Below are positions 49,283-58,945 of a stretch of DNA of 64,000 bases, piece by piece. The position numbers and the translations under genes were made by a program. This DNA comes from Erythrobacter aureus. GTDB taxonomy: Bacteria > Pseudomonadota > Alphaproteobacteria > Sphingomonadales > Sphingomonadaceae. The stretch covers positions 474,501 to 538,500 of the forward strand of contig NZ_CP031357.1 of assembly GCF_003355455.1 (NCBI RefSeq). The letters are read 5' to 3'. Every line of letters begins with the position of its first letter. Position 1 is the first letter of the stretch. The notes beneath the pieces were generated by a model, which did no database searches, was not told the DNA's origin, and saw only the letters and a program-made list of their open reading frames with translations.

Positions 49283-49480
49283 TTAGCGTTGTAACAGCAT
49301 AATGCCCCAGGCCAGCGCGGTGCCACCTATGAAGAGCGGCCAGGACCACCAGAAATCAAACTGGTGAAGCTCCACCCGGAAAATCGCCAACTGACCGCCC
49401 CTGGACCCCTGCGACCCGATCGTCAGCGCCACTATCAGAGTGAGAATGGCGCCCAGTGGCACCGCCTTGACGAGTTCCAT
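49283..49480 (-). CDS. Small two-helix membrane protein
   Basis: 65 aa. Two membrane segments (AVPLGAILTLIVALTIGS and WPLFIGGTALAWGIMLL) joined by a polar stretch. No family assigned. Convergent with rpsI. Size and layout match the small conserved inner-membrane proteins common beside ribosomal genes in sphingomonads. Confidence 0.6.
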   Translation of the reverse strand: MELVKAVPLGAILTLIVALTIGSQGSRGGQLAIFRVELHQFDFWWSWPLFIGGTALAWGIMLLQR

Positions 49481-49566
49481 CGTTTAGCCCCCTTGTACCG
49501 TTGCGCATCCTTTCGTGAACGCGAGCGCATTTCCAGAGCGGTGACGAACGGGATTAGTCTTGGTGG

Positions 49567-50427
49567 TTAATGGATGGGAGGGTCCACGCGGGGCACCTGG
49601 CGAATCGGAGCGACCGGCTCACCCTCCTGTCGTGGCGGCAGCGCGTTCTCCGGAACGTCGTCGATCTGCATGTCTCGCGTGTCCACATCCTGCAGATTGC
49701 GCACATAGACGCTCAGTTTCTCGCCGTCCCACTCGATCTCGTTGAAGCTGGGCGGGGTGGATCGCGTGCGCTGCGACAAAGTGCCCGCACCGATCATCCG
49801 AACCGGTCCTTCGCTGGTCTTCTCCAAGATATCGAAGGCATCGTGGACGTGACCTGAAAGAACGGCTTCGACATTGCGTTTCGCCAGTTCGCGCAGCGCC
49901 TTGCCGCCATGCTTGGTAAGGGCCGTTCCCTGAGTCCCGACTTCACGCAAGGGATGATGCACTGCCACCAGCGCACGCGTTCCGCTGGGAAGAGCGTCGA
50001 GTGCATCAAGACACCGCTCAAGTGCTCTGTTGCTCACCCAGCCCTTCGACCAGTTGAGCCGCGGCTGCATGCGGACCGCCGTTTTGAGCGGGATAATCGC
50101 GAGTCTGCCCAGATCGAGCTCCTTCTCGACCTTTTCCGCCATTCCGCGAAACCGCCTATAGGGCGCAAAAAACCGTTCGATCGGGTTGAAGTATGGCATG
50201 TCGTGATTGCCGACTTCGACCGTGACAGGCGCCTCTAGCGAGTTGATCCAGCGGGTTGCCGCAGCAAATTCGCGATGCCTCGCTCGCATCGTCAAATCGC
50301 CTGTGATTGCGACCGCATCGGGCCTCTTCTCCGCGATTTCCTGTTTTACCCAGTCGAGCGCGCGATTGTTCTCCAGCCCGAAATGAATGTCGGAGAGGTG
50401 AAAAATCCGCCGGAAGTCAGAAGCCAT
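49567..50427 (-). CDS. Calcineurin-like metallophosphoesterase
   Basis: 286 aa. All metal-binding motifs are present: FHLSDIHFG (DxH), AITGDLTMRARHREF (GDxxxR-like), VEVGNHDMPYF (GNHD), LVAVHHPLREVG and SGHVHDAFDI (GHxH). The substrate cannot be deduced: cyclic nucleotide, nucleotide-lipid or other phosphodiester. It overlaps the next upstream lipid-kinase-like gene by 11 nt, so a role in lipid phosphate metabolism is possible. Confidence 0.92.
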   Translation of the reverse strand: MASDFRRIFHLSDIHFGLENNRALDWVKQEIAEKRPDAVAITGDLTMRARHREFAAATRWINSLEAPVTVEVGNHDMPYFNPIERFFAPYRRFRGMAEKVEKELDLGRLAIIPLKTAVRMQPRLNWSKGWVSNRALERCLDALDALPSGTRALVAVHHPLREVGTQGTALTKHGGKALRELAKRNVEAVLSGHVHDAFDILEKTSEGPVRMIGAGTLSQRTRSTPPSFNEIEWDGEKLSVYVRNLQDVDTRDMQIDDVPENALPPRQEGEPVAPIRQVPRVDPPIH

Positions 50428-51271
50428 GGGATGTCGCTAGCAGGTCGACGGGGCAATCAGCTACAGTGAATTCCGCCTGCGAGGGGAGAGTCGCCGGCTC
50501 TCCGTCGATCAGGACCTGCAAGGGTTCGCCGGCGCAGTTTTCCATTCGCACCCTGTCGAGCAGACCCAGCCGCTCATGAGGCCCTTCGCGAAATCGTCGC
50601 CGCAGAACCGCCCAGCCTTGCTGCAGGATATCGCTGGCGCTTTCGGGACGATAGCCGTCGACCTGAAGCCCGCGATGGCTTGGAGTCAGTTCGATCAGCG
50701 GATAGCCATCCTTATGGCCGATCACCGGTTCGATCAGACGCACGCGCGAGCCGCCGGTCGTCTCGGCTATGGCCTCGCCGGCACCCTGGGCCAAACCAGC
50801 GACGTCAAAGTCACGCATCGCCTCGCGCACTTCCGCCCATGCCGTCCCGGGGCCTACCAGAAGGCCTGCAAGCGCACTGCCTGCGTCGCAACGCGCCATC
50901 ATGGGGCGAATTGGGCGGTAGGCACCCCGGGAAATGCAATCGAGTATCTCTTCGCATGCGACATCCTGCCCGTGAAGGCGCGCGCTCATGAGATTCATCG
51001 TGCCACCGGGTAGGACCAGAATCTCGCCGTCCCATCCTGACAGAGTGGCAATCACCGCATTCAGACTGCCGTCGCCGGTAAAGACGACCAGACGCGTCAC
51101 TCCATCATCCCGAAGGCTGGTCGGCGTTGGCAAAGCCTGAGCGGGAAATTCCACAATCCGATCTGGAGACAAGCCGCGCATGGCCAACGCGCCCAGCAAA
51201 GAATCGTACGCGGCGTCACTATTGCTACCGCTGCGCGCATTGACGACCAACCAGGAACGTGGGCAACCCAT
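50417..51271 (-). CDS. Diacylglycerol/sphingosine kinase-family protein
   Basis: 284 aa from ATG 51271; a GTG at 51337 would add 22 residues and overlap the preceding gene. DAGK catalytic domain: WLVVNARSGSNSDAAYDSL, LVVFTGDGSLNAVIATL (variant of GGDGTxN) and VLPGGTMNLMS. C-terminal beta-sandwich lobe ends with QVLIDGEPATLPSQAEFTV. It would phosphorylate a lipid such as diacylglycerol or a sphingoid base; sphingomonads make sphingolipids, so either fits. Coupled to the phosphoesterase gene. Confidence 0.87.
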   Translation of the reverse strand: MGCPRSWLVVNARSGSNSDAAYDSLLGALAMRGLSPDRIVEFPAQALPTPTSLRDDGVTRLVVFTGDGSLNAVIATLSGWDGEILVLPGGTMNLMSARLHGQDVACEEILDCISRGAYRPIRPMMARCDAGSALAGLLVGPGTAWAEVREAMRDFDVAGLAQGAGEAIAETTGGSRVRLIEPVIGHKDGYPLIELTPSHRGLQVDGYRPESASDILQQGWAVLRRRFREGPHERLGLLDRVRMENCAGEPLQVLIDGEPATLPSQAEFTVADCPVDLLATSHGF

Positions 51272-51309
51272 GAGAATGAAGCGCCGAAACGCGCGCCCGG
51301 TTCCCGCAG

Positions 51310-51576
51310 TCACATACGGCCATTCAGTATCAGCCACGCGGTTATTCCGTTGAGGAAGCTATAAAACCCATATGCCCAGGCCGCTGCGGGCCAGCCATGA
51401 CCGGCCAGAAGCATGGCCGTGAGCAAAACCACGAATTCGAAGGCCAGGGCAAATCGCCCACCACCCGATCGGAAAGAGGCGGGCAGCGTATCGAGCAAGG
51501 GGTGGTTCGAATCGAGAACTGCCCTGTGAAGCGCGAAATTCACGATCCCGAGCACGAAGATGATACCGAGCGACAT
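51310..51576 (-). CDS. Hypothetical membrane protein
   Basis: 88 aa with three predicted membrane segments (SLGIIFVLGIVNFALHRAV, FALAFEFVVLLTAMLLAG, WAYGFYSFLNGITAWLIL). No named family. Upstream of and overlapping the long form of the kinase-like gene, so likely one operon of membrane protein, lipid kinase and phosphoesterase. Confidence 0.72.
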   Translation of the reverse strand: MSLGIIFVLGIVNFALHRAVLDSNHPLLDTLPASFRSGGGRFALAFEFVVLLTAMLLAGHGWPAAAWAYGFYSFLNGITAWLILNGRM

Positions 51577-51768
51577 AGGACGAGTGTCTTACGCTCGTCG
51601 TCCGCCGATGGCCAAATACCATTGGTCGGCAAATCTACACCTCCGGTCAAATCGCTGTGCTGCCTGTCGAACGGGAGGTGTGATTACAGATGTAGCCATG
51701 TAATACAGTTGGTGCGGCAGGCGTTTCCCCTCATCGATAGAGCCGGCCGCAGACCCGGAGATGATACC

Positions 51769-52062
51769 ATGAAGACACCTCTCGCTACACTCGCCGCCCT
51801 GGGCCTCGCCCTGTCCGCTACCACGGCGCAGGCCGAATCGGTAAGCGTCGCCTACAAGGATCTCAATCTCGACACGGCAGCAGGGCAGAAGATTCTCGAA
51901 CGGCGTATCGATGCAGCAGCGCGTGAAGCATGCGGCTTCCGAGGCCAGCGCACTGGAACCAGGGTCCGCAGCCCAAGCTCACGCGAGTGTTATGAGGCGG
52001 CCAAGATCAGCGCCAGCGAGCAGATCGCAGCGCGCATCAAGGACGAGTCCTTGGGCGGCTGA
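51769..52062 (+). CDS. UrcA family protein
   Basis: 97 aa from ATG 51769. Sec signal peptide (MKTPLATLAALGLALSATTA, cleavage at AQA-ES), then the UrcA pattern VSVAYKDLNLDTAAGQKILE, RRIDAAAREACG with two cysteines that may form a disulfide. Secreted or periplasmic, function unknown; widespread in sphingomonads and caulobacters. Followed by a strong terminator. Confidence 0.9.
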   Translation: MKTPLATLAALGLALSATTAQAESVSVAYKDLNLDTAAGQKILERRIDAAAREACGFRGQRTGTRVRSPSSRECYEAAKISASEQIAARIKDESLGG

Positions 52063-52085
52063 AACCCCCAGTCCGCCCAACCACC

Positions 52086-52126
52086 GACCCCGGCCGGATG
52101 CAGTCCCCCGGCCGGGGTCACTTTTT
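52086..52126 (+). terminator. Rho-independent terminator after urcA
   Basis: GACCCCGGCCGG (52086-52097) pairs perfectly over 12 bp with CCGGCCGGGGTC (52108-52119), followed by ACTTTTTG. Located 24 nt after the urcA stop. Confidence 0.92.
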
Positions 52127-52250
52127 GTCCGCTGCAATCGAGCGGGCAGTGGGCAGGCCGAGCACACCGCCGCTCGGCATGTCTCACACGCGTCTCTGAC
52201 ACGCTCCAGAATGTCGGGTATGTGGCCGGTGGAAACCGGCCTGAGCGCCT

Positions 52251-53000
52251 TTAGCGCCCAGCCATCGCCTTCACCTTCGGCAGATAGGTTCGGCCGATCC
52301 GCAGCGCCTCCCCGTCGGCAAGTTCGACCGACCAGACCCCCAGACCGTCATGCCGCAGGCCGGTAATGCGATCTCTGCGAAGGATGGTCGAGCGGTGAAT
52401 GCGGATGAATTTCGCGGGGTCCAACCGCTTTTCCAGCCCGGCAATGGTCTGCAGGAGAAGATAGGTCCTCGCGGCCTCGCCTTCCCCGACATGCAGGCGG
52501 ACATAGTCACGCTCTGCATCGATCCGGCCAACTTCGGACGTTGCAATGCGGATCAGTTCCGAACGGTGCGGAATCCACAATTCGTCCAACCACGTGCTGT
52601 CGCTCCTCTCACTATCGCCTCTCCGGGCGAGCGCGCGCGACACGGCCCGTTCCAGCCGCTCGGGCTTGACCGGCTTGAGCACGTAATCGACGGCATCGAG
52701 ATCGAAAGCTTCGACCGCGTAATTGTCATGCGCGGTAACGAAGACCACCGCCGGTCGCTCCGCTTTCTTGGCCAGCGATTTGGCCACCGACATTCCGTCC
52801 ACTTCCGGCATGGTCATATCGAGCAGGATGAGGTCGGGCGTAAGCGCATCGACCAGACGCAGGGCCTGCGCGCCATCGCTGGCGGTGCCGACGACCTGCA
52901 GCTCGCCGATCTTCGAACAGATCACCTGCATCCGCTCGACTGCCAGGGGCTCGTCATCGACGATCAGGGTCTTGAGTTTTTCGGTTTCTTCCTCAGCCAT
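52251..53000 (-). CDS. LytTR family DNA-binding response regulator
   Basis: 249 aa. Receiver domain with LKTLIVDDEPLAVERMQVI, phosphoacceptor in LILLDMTMPEVDG, FVTAHDNYAVEAFD and YVLKPVKPERLERA. C-terminal LytTR domain: IRIATSEVGRIDAERDYVRL, LDPAKFIRIHRSTILRRDRI and GEALRIGRTYLPKV. Partner of the kinase just upstream, with which it overlaps by 8 nt. Targets unknown. Confidence 0.94.
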   Translation of the reverse strand: MAEEETEKLKTLIVDDEPLAVERMQVICSKIGELQVVGTASDGAQALRLVDALTPDLILLDMTMPEVDGMSVAKSLAKKAERPAVVFVTAHDNYAVEAFDLDAVDYVLKPVKPERLERAVSRALARRGDSERSDSTWLDELWIPHRSELIRIATSEVGRIDAERDYVRLHVGEGEAARTYLLLQTIAGLEKRLDPAKFIRIHRSTILRRDRITGLRHDGLGVWSVELADGEALRIGRTYLPKVKAMAGR

Positions 53001-54234
53001 GCTTCACCATCGGTATCCTCAGCTCGGTTTCATAGCCGGTCAACGATGGCCCGGAAACGATCGTCGCGGCATTGCCGAACCGGGCTTCGAGGCGGTCGCG
53101 AACATTGGCCAGGCCTATGCCGAAGCCGTGATTCCCGGAGGCACCTGGGCCGTCATCGCCAACGGTGAGCACGAGCCGCCCATATTCCTCGCGCGCAGCG
53201 ATCGTGACGGTCACTGGCCTGCTTGATGCCGAAACACCGTATTTTACCGAATTTTCCACGAGTGGTTGTAGAATCATGCCAGGGACCTTGAAACCGGCCA
53301 GTTCGGACGGGAGATCGACCTTCACCTTCAAACGCTCGGGGAAGCGGACCGATTCGATTTCCAGATAATGTTCCTGGAGATCGATCTCGTCCTCCAGCGT
53401 CACATCGCCGGTCGGATCGTCGGCAAGGCTGTGGCGGTAGAACCGGGATATCGTCTGTATCATCTGCTCGGCGCGTTCGGCTTTGCCCGTCATGACCAGG
53501 GCAGAAAGCGAGTTGAGCGTGTTGAACAGAAAATGCGGATTCACCTGATAGCGCAAGGAGCGCAGCTCGGCCGCCTTCGCCGCGCTACGGAACCGTTCTC
53601 CCCGACGTTCCGCGGCACGCGCCTGTGCGCCGGCAAGGAGAGCTAGAAATAGCGCCGCCCAGGCAAGCAGGAGGAAATACCGCCCGATCGCAAGGTCGAA
53701 GGTCATCCGCCATTGATCGAGCGAGGTGGGCGCGGGCGCGATGACCACGCTCTGCGGCACCGATTGCTCCGCCTCTTCCACCTCTTCGCCCATTTGGCTG
53801 CGCGGAAGGTCGATCAGGAGATTCCCGGCATCGTCGCGGCGCAACGCGATACCGCGTTCCTTGCCCATTTGCTGCTCGACCCTGGCTTCGATCGAATCAA
53901 AGACCCAGCGATTGGCCTGCGCGATCATCATGGCGCCCGGCATTGCCGCGATCAGCGCAACGGCAATCTTAATGCCCAGCGCCCTGTTCTCCACCGCACG
54001 CAGGCACAGCCACAAGAGCGCCGTCACCCCTACGCCGATCACGCTGACAAGCGCGCGGCGCCAGAGCAGCTCGTCCTGGAATTCAAGACCGACAACCACA
54101 CCGCGAAGCGTGATTAGAAGGAAATAGCAGAGCCACAGACCGACCATCGAGGCAAAGACAACTTTGCCGGGCAGGCGTTCATCTGGCGGATTCATCTGGC
54201 GTTCATCGATCGACACGCTTTGCGATGTGCCCAT
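52993..54234 (-). CDS. LytS-like sensor histidine kinase
   Basis: 413 aa from ATG 54234. Several N-terminal membrane helices (VVFASMVGLWLCYFLLITLR, RRALVSVIGVGVTALLWL, IKIAVALIAAMPGAMM, FLLLAWAALFLALLAG), then His_kinase domain with the phosphoacceptor in YQVNPHFLFNTLNSLSALV and ATP-binding boxes ILQPLVENSVKYGV and VGDDGPGASGNHGFGIGLAN. Signal unknown. Forms a two-component system with the LytTR regulator. Confidence 0.93.
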   Translation of the reverse strand: MGTSQSVSIDERQMNPPDERLPGKVVFASMVGLWLCYFLLITLRGVVVGLEFQDELLWRRALVSVIGVGVTALLWLCLRAVENRALGIKIAVALIAAMPGAMMIAQANRWVFDSIEARVEQQMGKERGIALRRDDAGNLLIDLPRSQMGEEVEEAEQSVPQSVVIAPAPTSLDQWRMTFDLAIGRYFLLLAWAALFLALLAGAQARAAERRGERFRSAAKAAELRSLRYQVNPHFLFNTLNSLSALVMTGKAERAEQMIQTISRFYRHSLADDPTGDVTLEDEIDLQEHYLEIESVRFPERLKVKVDLPSELAGFKVPGMILQPLVENSVKYGVSASSRPVTVTIAAREEYGRLVLTVGDDGPGASGNHGFGIGLANVRDRLEARFGNAATIVSGPSLTGYETELRIPMVKHG

Positions 54235-54294
54235 TCGAACGCGCAATTGCCAGCGCGGCGGTCGAATGGGTTGTGCGGTTGGTCGAGAGCCCCG

Positions 54295-55821
54295 CTATTC
54301 GGCGGGCTCAAGGTCCCCTTCGGCGATCCGCCGACGCCATTCGGCCGGTGCGAGTGTGTGGACGTTATTGCCCGCTGCATCGACTGCAACGGTAACCGGC
54401 ATATCCTCCACCTCGAATTCGTAGATCGCTTCCATCCCCAAATCCTCGAAAGCGAGGACCTTGGCCCCCTTGATCGCGCGGCTGACCAGATAGGCAGCGC
54501 CGCCCGTCGCCATCAGATAGGCGACCTTGAACCTGGAGATGACCTCTACCGCATTGTGCCCGCGTTCCGCCTTGCCGATCATGGCGAGGAGGCCGAGATC
54601 GAGCATCATCTCGGTGAACTTGTCCATGCGTGTGGCGGTGGTCGGACCGGCGGGGCCGACCACCTCGCCCATCACCGGATCGACCGGCCCGACGTAATAA
54701 ATGGCCCGGCCCCCGAAATCGACCGGCAGCTCTTCGCCCGCATCGAGCATGTCCTTAATGCGCTTATGCGCCGCATCGCGCCCCGTCAGCATCTTGCCGG
54801 AGAGCAGCAGGCGATCGCCATGCTTCCAGCTCGACACTTCCTCGGGAGTGAGCGCATCGAGATCGACTCGCCTGGCTGCCGCATCGGGTTTCCAGGTAAC
54901 CTGCGGATATTCGTCGAGCCTGGGCGGTTCGAGATAGGCAGGGCCTGAGCCATCGAGAGTGAAATGCGCGTGGCGCGTGGCGGCGCAATTGGGGATCATT
55001 GCCACCGGCTTGCCCGCCGCGTGGCAGGGTGCGTCGAGAATTTTCACGTCGAGAACGGTCGACAAACCGCCCAGTCCCTGCGCGCCGACGCCCATGGCAT
55101 TGACGGCATCGAAGATGTCGATGCGTAGCTGCTCGATATCGTTCCGCGCGCCTCGCTGTTTGAGCTGACCCATGTCGATCGGATCCATCAGGCTCAGCTT
55201 GGCGAGCTTCATGCAATGCTCGGCCGTGCCGCCAATGCCGATGCCGAGCATGCCCGGCGGGCACCAGCCCGCACCCATCGACGGGATCTGCTCGATCACC
55301 CAGTCGACGATATTGTCCGACGGGTTCATCATCTTGAACTTCGACTTGTTCTCGCTACCGCCGCCTTTCGCGGCCACATCGATGCTCACCGTGCTGCCCG
55401 GCATCATTTCGACCGAAAGCACCGACGGCGTGTTGTCGCGCGTATTGCGGCGAGTGAAGGCCGGGTCGGCGAGGATCGAGGCACGCAGCTTGTTGTCTGG
55501 ATGATTGTAGGCGCGGCGCACGCCCTCATCGACGACCTCTTGCAAGGACCGGTCGCTATCGAGGCGGCAATTCATTCCCCATTTGACGAAGACGTTGACG
55601 ATGCCGGTGTCCTGGCAGATCGGTCGATGCCCCTCGGCGCACATCCGGCTGTTGGTGAGGATCTGTGCGATCGCATCCTTCGCCGCCGGACCTTTTTCCG
55701 CTTCATAGGCTTCGCCCAGCGCGCGAATGTAGTCCATCGGATGGTAATAGGAGATATACTGGAGTGCGTCGGCCACGCTCTCGATCAAGTCGTTTTCGCT
55801 GATGACGGTCATGTCGCTCAT
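54295..55821 (-). CDS. fumA: Fumarate hydratase, class I ([4Fe-4S])
   Basis: 508 aa from ATG 55821. Fused alpha and beta domains of class I fumarase. Cluster cysteines lie in RPICQDTGIVNVFV, MGAGWCPPGMLGIG and MIPNCAATRHAHF. Other blocks: GGGSENKSKFKMMNPSDNIV and the C-terminal domain with GRAIYYVGPVDPVMGEVVGP, MDKFTEMMLDLGLLAMIGKA. Oxygen-sensitive TCA enzyme needing Fe-S maturation, which the suf genes could supply. Divergent from the pcm-like gene. Confidence 0.95.
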   Translation of the reverse strand: MSDMTVISENDLIESVADALQYISYYHPMDYIRALGEAYEAEKGPAAKDAIAQILTNSRMCAEGHRPICQDTGIVNVFVKWGMNCRLDSDRSLQEVVDEGVRRAYNHPDNKLRASILADPAFTRRNTRDNTPSVLSVEMMPGSTVSIDVAAKGGGSENKSKFKMMNPSDNIVDWVIEQIPSMGAGWCPPGMLGIGIGGTAEHCMKLAKLSLMDPIDMGQLKQRGARNDIEQLRIDIFDAVNAMGVGAQGLGGLSTVLDVKILDAPCHAAGKPVAMIPNCAATRHAHFTLDGSGPAYLEPPRLDEYPQVTWKPDAAARRVDLDALTPEEVSSWKHGDRLLLSGKMLTGRDAAHKRIKDMLDAGEELPVDFGGRAIYYVGPVDPVMGEVVGPAGPTTATRMDKFTEMMLDLGLLAMIGKAERGHNAVEVISRFKVAYLMATGGAAYLVSRAIKGAKVLAFEDLGMEAIYEFEVEDMPVTVAVDAAGNNVHTLAPAEWRRRIAEGDLEPAE

Positions 55822-55973
55822 CGCCGCAAATTCCCATGTTGCAGATTTGCGCTCCCCGATAGGCGCGTTTGCCGCCATCGGTCAAAGCGCTTGGCCACAA
55901 CGGGCCTTGCGCCTAAGGCAACCGGAGCTTGCATAAGCGTGTTATTGATGTAATACAGCTCGCGGAACGACCC

Positions 55974-56570
55974 ATGACCCTGACCACTACCCGCCTCGAT
56001 TATGCCGCCGCCCGCAAGGCGATGCTCGACAGCCAGTTGCGAACCAGCGGCGTCAACGACGTTTTCGTGCTCGAACGCATGGGCACCGTGGCGCGCGAGG
56101 ATTTCGTCCCCCAGGCCGCGAAGGCCACGGCCTATATGGACCGCGCGATTAGGCTGGAGAGCGGTGGATTCCTGCCCGCCCCGCTGTTTCATGGCGCGAT
56201 GCTGGCCGAAGCGCGCCCCACGATGGACGACAGCGTCCTCGTGATCGACGGCGGGAGCGGTTATCTGCCCGCACTGGTCGAGCCGCTGGTTGCGAAGCTC
56301 GACACGGTCACGCCCGACAAGGCTGCCAATGGCGCAAAGCGGGGCGCCTACACGCTCGTCCTGGTCGACGGGGCGATCGAACATGTGCCCGCCGCGTTGG
56401 CCAAGCTGGTGGCGGATGGCGGGCGGATCGTAACCGGCATGGTCGAGCGCGGCGTCACCCGTCTTGCCACCGGCCGCAAATCGGGCAAGGCGCTGGCATT
56501 GTTGTCGCTTGCCGAAATGGGGATCCCGCGGCTCGGCGCATTCGACCGGCCGCAAAGCTGGAGTTTCTGA
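55974..56570 (+). CDS. PCMT-like methyltransferase family protein
   Basis: 198 aa from ATG 55974. Start resembles protein-L-isoaspartate methyltransferase (ARKAMLDSQLRTSGVND, MGTVAREDFVPQAAKATAYM, GGFLPAPLFHGAMLAEA). Motif I reads VLVIDGGSGYLPALVEPL, a variant of the SAM site VLEIGTGSGY, and part of the usual fold after it is shortened. Activity is uncertain. It is directly upstream of tolC (no gap), an arrangement common in sphingomonads. Confidence 0.82.
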   Translation: MTLTTTRLDYAAARKAMLDSQLRTSGVNDVFVLERMGTVAREDFVPQAAKATAYMDRAIRLESGGFLPAPLFHGAMLAEARPTMDDSVLVIDGGSGYLPALVEPLVAKLDTVTPDKAANGAKRGAYTLVLVDGAIEHVPAALAKLVADGGRIVTGMVERGVTRLATGRKSGKALALLSLAEMGIPRLGAFDRPQSWSF

Positions 56571-58050
56571 ATGCGTCGCGGAGGGTTTTCGAAAAATCTT
56601 GTCCTGGGGTAAGCGCAGGTGCGCTGGCACTGTCCGCGCCGGCCCATGCGGACACTCTCCAGGAAGCCCTGACGCAGGCCTATCGGAACAATCCGACACT
56701 GCTTGCCGCCCGCGCCAACCAACGCGCAGTCGACGAAGATGTACCGATCAACGAAGCCCGGGTATTCCGAGCATCAATACGACTGCGACCTATACCGAGT
56801 TCATCAAGAATTCGCCCAACAGCTTTACCGCGCCGGAAAGGGTCTTGCAGATCGGACCCAGGCTGGAAGTCCCTATCTATGCCGGCGGGGCGATCCGCAA
56901 CGCAGTCAAAGCGGCCAAAGAACGCGTGACTGCCGGGCAGGCCGATCTGCGCGCCATAGAAAGCGCGCTCTTCAACCAGGTTGTCGCCGCTTACATGGAT
57001 GTTCTGCGCAGCGAGGCGCTGGTTTCGCTTTCCGCCAATCAAGTGGAGGTCCTGTCGGTCAACGTGCAGGCGACCAGCGACCGTTTCGAAATCGGAGACC
57101 TCACCCGTACCGACGTGGCCCAGTCGCAATCGCGCCTCGCTTTGGCCCAGGGCGATCTGCGCAATGCGCAGGCCACCCTTATCAATGCCCGCGAAACATA
57201 TATCCGTCTCGTCGGGGAAGCGCCCACCGATCTGCAGCCGCCGCCGCCGCTTCCCAATCTGCCGGCCAATGTCGAAACCGCAGTCGATACCGCGCTGGCC
57301 AGCAATCCCGATCTGATCGCCGCCAAGGAACGGGCCGAGGCCGCCGGTTTCGATAGCGAAGCGGCCGGTTCGGGGCGCCTGCCGAATGTGTCCCTGTTCG
57401 CAAACACGGCCTATACCGACTATTTCGACACTCTTGCCGGTGGCGCGGGCGGTATCGCTCAGGAAGAGACGACGGCCAATGCCGGCGTGCGGGTAACCAT
57501 TCCGATTTTCCAGGGTGGTCTGCCCGCGGCGCGCCAGCGTCAGGCACAGGCGCGTGAGACGGCAGCGCTGGAACAGGTGATCGCCACCGAGCGCGAGATC
57601 ATAGCGCAGGTGCGGGCCGCCTGGTCGAGCTGGCAGGCGTCGCTCGCCGTGATCGAAAGCAGTCGGATCGCCGTCGATGCGGCCGCTCTCAGCCTCGAGG
57701 GTGTGCGCGCGGAAAATTCGATCGGCAGCCGCCAGATTCTCGATGTGCTCAATGCCGAGCAGGAACTGCTCAATGCGCGCGTCCAGCTCGTCACCGCTCG
57801 CCGCAATGCCTATGTCGCAGGTTTCACGCTGCTCGCGGCGATGGGCCGTGCAGAGGCCCGCGACCTCGGCTTCATCGGCGAAGGCCTGCTTTACGATCCG
57901 GCGGAAAATTACGAGCGAGTACGCGGGCGCGTATGGGACTGGGATCGCGATCCCAAACCGGTCGCGATCTCGACCAGCACCGTTGCCGTACCGGCCCCGA
58001 ACGCCGATGTTCCGCCAGAGGATGAAACCGGGACCGAATCAGGCTATTGA
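56571..58050 (+). pseudogene. tolC: TolC family outer membrane channel with two apparent frameshifts
   Basis: ATG 56571 follows the previous stop directly. Reading needs two added bases: near 56613 (CTGGGGTAAG, stop unless another G is present) and near 56767 (GCCCGGGTATT). Corrected, it gives a signal peptide with VSAGALALSAPAHADTLQEA, then QAYRNNPTLLAARANQRAVD, GIPSINTTATYTEF, and a full TolC body (ATSDRFEIGDLTRTDVAQSQ, GQEE-rich helices, VTIPIFQGGLPAARQRQAQA, NSIGSRQILDVLNAEQELLN). Both faults lie in G/C runs, so sequencing error is plausible; if real, export would be lost. Confidence 0.78.
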
Positions 58051-58103
58051 GGGAATGTACCGAATCGGGGCGTACCGATTCGCCAGCAGGGGCTTGAGAG
58101 ACG

Positions 58104-58553
58104 ATGCAGCAACCGGGTGAACCCTCGGTCGAAGAAATTCTCGACTCAATCAAGAAGGTCATCGCGCGCGACAATCGCGACGGTGCGATCCTCGAGCGGC
58201 GCAAACGCGCAGCGCCCGCTGAAAAAGCACCCGAACCGGCTGGTTCAGGTGAAACGGACGAAGTCCTCGAACTGCCGGAAGAAACCGCTCTCGACGATGG
58301 GGATAGCGGCGAAGACGCGCTGACCCGGGGCGATACACGCGAAGCCATGCGGCAGAACTTCGCCGCGCTCGCCATGTTGGCCGAACCGGGCAAGCAGCCG
58401 CAAATCGTGCGCTCTGGGGAAACCTCGCTGGAGGGCCTGGTTCGCGAGATGCTGCGTCCGATGCTTGCGCAATGGCTCGACGATAATCTTCCCGGAATGG
58501 TCGAGGAGCTGGTCAAGGCCGAGATATCCCGGATCGCCGGCAAGCGCAGTTAG
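58104..58553 (+). CDS. popZ: PopZ-like polar organising protein (DUF2497)
   Basis: 149 aa. Two conserved ends: PSVEEILDSIKKVIARDN at the N-terminus and TSLEGLVREMLRPMLAQWLD, NLPGMVEELVKAEISRIAG at the C-terminus, separated by an acidic disordered spacer (residues 30-95, rich in E, D, P, G). In Caulobacter PopZ forms a polar matrix that anchors the chromosome origin. Located 53 bp after tolC. Confidence 0.88.
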   Translation: MQQPGEPSVEEILDSIKKVIARDNRDGAILERRKRAAPAEKAPEPAGSGETDEVLELPEETALDDGDSGEDALTRGDTREAMRQNFAALAMLAEPGKQPQIVRSGETSLEGLVREMLRPMLAQWLDDNLPGMVEELVKAEISRIAGKRS

Positions 58554-58570
58554 GCGCGCCTTCAAGTACC

Positions 58571-58945
58571 TTGACCGTGAAGCCCAAATCGCTGCGCAAG
58601 GCCGAACGAGCGCTGGCCAAGACGGGCGGTGCGCGCGCGGAACGCCAGATATTTCTCTGCGCCCTGTCGGAAAAGCAAAAATGCTGTAGCCGCGCGGATG
58701 GGAAAGAGGCCTGGAACTATCTGAAGCGGCGGCTCAAGGAGCTGGGTCTGGCGGGGAGCGGAGGAACGGTTCAGCGCACAAAGGCGGATTGCCTGCAGAT
58801 CTGCGATTCAGGCCCCATCGCCGTCGTCTGGCCGGACAATGTCTGGTACCATTCATGCACGCCCGAAGTGCTCGAGGCGATCATTCAGCGCCATCTGATC
58901 GGCGGCGTACCCGTCGAGGAATACCGGCTCCGACCGGGCGACTAG
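58571..58945 (+). CDS. Thioredoxin-like [2Fe-2S] ferredoxin family protein
   Basis: 124 aa from TTG 58571, or 122 from GTG 58577. A thioredoxin-like [2Fe-2S] ferredoxin: first cysteines in FLCALSEKQKCCSR, later ones in TKADCLQICDSGPIAVVWPD, ending with WYHSCTPEVLEAIIQRHLIG. Probably an electron carrier or regulator; partner unknown. Its stop overlaps the convergent gene by 4 nt. Confidence 0.85.
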   Translation: MTVKPKSLRKAERALAKTGGARAERQIFLCALSEKQKCCSRADGKEAWNYLKRRLKELGLAGSGGTVQRTKADCLQICDSGPIAVVWPDNVWYHSCTPEVLEAIIQRHLIGGVPVEEYRLRPGD

